Shown in pieces: positions 62,025-64,000 of a stretch of DNA of 64,000 bases. Under the pieces are notes generated by a model. That model had not been told where the DNA came from. It worked only from the letters and a program-made list of their open reading frames with translations, and did not search any database. Numbering within the stretch: position 1 is the stretch's first letter; every line of letters begins with the position of its first letter. Source of the DNA: Peteryoungia desertarenae (GTDB lineage: Bacteria; Pseudomonadota; Alphaproteobacteria; Rhizobiales; Rhizobiaceae); assembly GCF_005860795.2 (NCBI RefSeq), contig NZ_CP058350.1, forward strand, positions 284,001 through 348,000, written 5' to 3'. The position numbers were made by a program, and so were the translations under genes.

Positions 62025-62345
62025 CGTGAACCTCTAATACTTTTTTGTTGTTCCCCGCGGGATTTGACAGCATACTGCCCCTTGAAAAACTCCTTTGGCA
62101 AGCTGCAAATTTCAGGCTTGAACAATATTTAGGCTTGTGATTACCTAGCCTATCTTTTAATCATCCGGGTCATTTACATCAATGTCCGGCGCGGGTTTTC
62201 GTGCCAGTTACCACACTATAATTATGCAATTTTTTCTTTTGAACACAATACGATAGACAGTTGACATTTCGCCGCTCTGCTGGCCACATCTCGTCCCGGC
62301 GCCTGATTGGCACCGAGGCTCCAATGATAAAAATGGGGAAGACAC
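62025..62345. other. 321-bp divergent gap, M20 / solute-binding protein
   Basis: AT-rich, no gene. A TAGGCT-N11-AGCCTA inverted repeat (62130-62152) could be an operator; TATAAT at 62217-62222 may be the -10 of the rightward gene. Confidence 0.4.
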
Positions 62346-64000
62346 ATGAAGAAACTGCACCTTGTCCTGGCTGCGTCGGCCGCGGCATTTGCCTTTAGTG
62401 GCGCACCGGCCATGGCCGAGCGCGGGACCGATGGCGACCTGAAAATCATTTTCTGGCAAGCCGTATCGACGATGAACCCGTATCTCTCGGGCGGCACCAA
62501 GGAAGTGTATGCCGCGTCGATGGTTATCGAGCCATTGGCTCGCTATGATGAGACCGGTGGGCTTGTCCCGATGCTGGCCGCAGAAATCCCGACCGTTGAG
62601 AATGGTGGCGTTGCGGAAGATCTGAAAAGCATAACCTGGAAGCTGAAACCCGACCTGAAGTGGTCCGACGGCACACCGGTAACGGCAAATGACGCCGTTT
62701 TCACCTGGAAATACTGCACGGCACCGGATGGCGGTTGCGCTCAGGGCGCCTATTTTGAAGGTGTCACGAATGTCGAGGCGGTCGATGACCAGACCATCAA
62801 GGTCTCCTTTGCAGACGCCAAGCCCTATCCCTACAGCGCCTTTGTTGGCGCGCAGTCGCCGCTGATCCAAGAAGCTCAGTTCAAGGATTGCCTTGGGATA
62901 AAGGCTCCTGAATGCACGTCGGCCAATTTTGGCCCGATCGGAACCGGCCCCTTTGTCGTTAATGAGTTCAAGCCTAACGACGTGGTCACCTTCACCGCAA
63001 ACCAGAACTATCGTGATGCCAGCAAGCCGGCCTTCGCCTCGGTCACCCTGAAGGGTGGCGGTGATGCGGCGTCTGCAGCCCGTTCAGTTCTTGAAACGGG
63101 TGAATTCGATTATGCCTGGAACATGCAGGTAGAGCCCGAAATCCTCGCCCAGATGATGGCCGCAGGAAAAGGTCAGCTCGTAACCGCATTCGGCACGCAG
63201 GTGGAGCGCATCGATCTCAACGCCTTTGCTGTAGATCCATCGCTCGGTGACAAGCGTTCGACTGCAGAGGCAGGTCCGCATCCGGCACTCTCCGATCCTG
63301 CAGTTCGCCGCGCATTGTCGATCGCGATCGACCGCGAGATCATCGATGAAGCCGGCTATGGCGAAGCCGGTCAGCCGACATGTAACATTCTGCCGGCTCC
63401 GGACATCTATGTATCGACCAATGTCGACTGGTGCCTGACCCAGGATATAGAAGGTGCCAACAAGCTCCTCGACGATGCTGGTTGGGTCATGGGGTCGGAT
63501 GGCGTTCGCGCCAAGGATGGCGTTCGCCTGTCATTCCTCTATCAGACTTCGACCAACTCTGTTCGCCAGGGTACGCAGGCTCTCGTGAAGGACATGTGGT
63601 CGCAGATCGGTGTTGAAGTGGAACTGCGTAACATCGCGGCTTCGGTGTTCTTCGGTGGCGATCCAGCTTCTCCGGACACGTTCCAGAAATTCTATGCCGA
63701 CGTGCAGATGTACACCAACAACTTCGACGGCACCGATCCCGAGAAGTACATGGCAGCGTGGATGTGCGACAAGATCCCGAGCCCGGCAAACGGCTGGCAG
63801 GGCGAGAATATCGTTCGCTACTGCAACCCCGAATATGATGCACTGGTTGCCGAACTCGGCAGGACATCTGACCTGAACGAACGTGCTGCAATTGCGATCA
63901 AGCTCAACGACATGCTGAGCAATGACGGCGCGCAGATCCCACTGATCCACCGTGGTCAACTCTCGGCCCACTCAGTGACGCTGGAAGGCGTCAAGATGAA
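62346..64000 (+). CDS. peptide ABC transporter, solute-binding protein (cut by window edge)
   Basis: First 551 residues of a DppA/OppA-type (family 5) binding protein; the end lies outside the window. Signal peptide KKLHLVLAASAAAFAFSGAPAMA, then the family pattern TMNPYLSGGTKEVYAASMVIEPLARYD, WKLKPDLKWSDGTPVTANDAVFTWKYC and the later DPAVRRALSIAIDREIID. Several cysteines (YCTAPDGGC, KDCLGIKAPEC) suggest a disulfide loop. No stop in the visible part. It is the periplasmic receptor for the ABC system with the double ATPase, transcribed away from it. Confidence 0.93.
   Translation, partial: MKKLHLVLAASAAAFAFSGAPAMAERGTDGDLKIIFWQAVSTMNPYLSGGTKEVYAASMVIEPLARYDETGGLVPMLAAEIPTVENGGVAEDLKSITWKLKPDLKWSDGTPVTANDAVFTWKYCTAPDGGCAQGAYFEGVTNVEAVDDQTIKVSFADAKPYPYSAFVGAQSPLIQEAQFKDCLGIKAPECTSANFGPIGTGPFVVNEFKPNDVVTFTANQNYRDASKPAFASVTLKGGGDAASAARSVLETGEFDYAWNMQVEPEILAQMMAAGKGQLVTAFGTQVERIDLNAFAVDPSLGDKRSTAEAGPHPALSDPAVRRALSIAIDREIIDEAGYGEAGQPTCNILPAPDIYVSTNVDWCLTQDIEGANKLLDDAGWVMGSDGVRAKDGVRLSFLYQTSTNSVRQGTQALVKDMWSQIGVEVELRNIAASVFFGGDPASPDTFQKFYADVQMYTNNFDGTDPEKYMAAWMCDKIPSPANGWQGENIVRYCNPEYDALVAELGRTSDLNERAAIAIKLNDMLSNDGAQIPLIHRGQLSAHSVTLEGVKM

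Overview
The window is a piece of an alphaproteobacterial chromosome, most likely from the Rhizobiaceae (Agrobacterium/Rhizobium group). The evidence is the high-GC, NNC/NNG-rich coding style, the gene families present (ExoD, SitABCD, lacI-xylB-xylA, the ATP-grasp/alpha-E/transglutaminase trio, DUF2244, SorC-type sugar regulator) and intergenic palindromic repeats typical of rhizobia. Species cannot be fixed from the sequence alone. About 60 protein genes and one tRNA can be supported.

Layout. 1-11.0 kb is core-like chromosome: the end of an MttB-family gene, a YafY regulator with a small monooxygenase and an AlkC/AlkD-like repair protein, an HxlR regulator diverging from a YdhR-like protein, the DEAD-box helicase rhlE, a DMT exporter, the ATP-grasp/alpha-E/transglutaminase operon followed by a J-domain-like protein, and a MarR regulator. 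A tRNA-Arg(CCG) lies at 11297-11373.

11358-22244 is an integrated element of about 10.9 kb. It starts in the 3' end of tRNA-Arg and ends at a perfect 16-bp copy of that end next to a P4-type tyrosine integrase. Reading leftwards from the integrase it carries an AlpA regulator, two unknown proteins, a replication-type winged-helix protein, two small paralogous proteins, a Nu1/excisionase-like HTH protein, a stand-alone trypsin-like protease, a Panacea-domain antitoxin with a PemK/MazF-like toxin, an HTH regulator, a prohead-protease/major-capsid fusion, a probable head-tail protein, a membrane-anchored orphan and one unknown. No large terminase, portal or tail gene is seen. I read it as a capsid-encoding phage satellite, or a severely reduced prophage, with a protease/toxin-antitoxin cassette in the place where terminase and portal genes would be expected. 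An IS481-family element lies 10 bp outside its right end.

23.6-37.2 kb holds katG diverging from oxyR, a spermidine-synthase-like protein, a nitroreductase diverging from an HxlR regulator, an EAL-domain protein, a GH1 beta-glucosidase, a GreA-type factor, a lacI-xylB-xylA operon for xylose use, and a truncated HlyD-type efflux gene ending at a 36-bp palindrome. 37.3-50.6 kb holds a TetR regulator, a TerC protein, an SLC13 transporter, gltX and lysS, an acidic His/Asp-rich envelope protein, and the manganese importer sitABCD behind three Fur/Mur-type palindromes, then a second DMT exporter. 50.7-64 kb holds an SH3 protein, transaldolase, a SorC regulator, parDE, an AraC-methyltransferase (Ada-like) protein, DUF2244, nth, a CysZ-like protein, exoD with a carbon-nitrogen hydrolase, and a peptide-uptake locus (double-ATPase ABC protein, M20 amidohydrolase, and a divergent solute-binding protein cut by the window edge).

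The most unusual part is the 10.9-kb element. The other notable observations are its internal regulatory sites, the transposase frame that runs out of the IS into the attachment site, the nested sit operators beside a metal-ligand-rich protein, and the palindrome at the truncated efflux gene.
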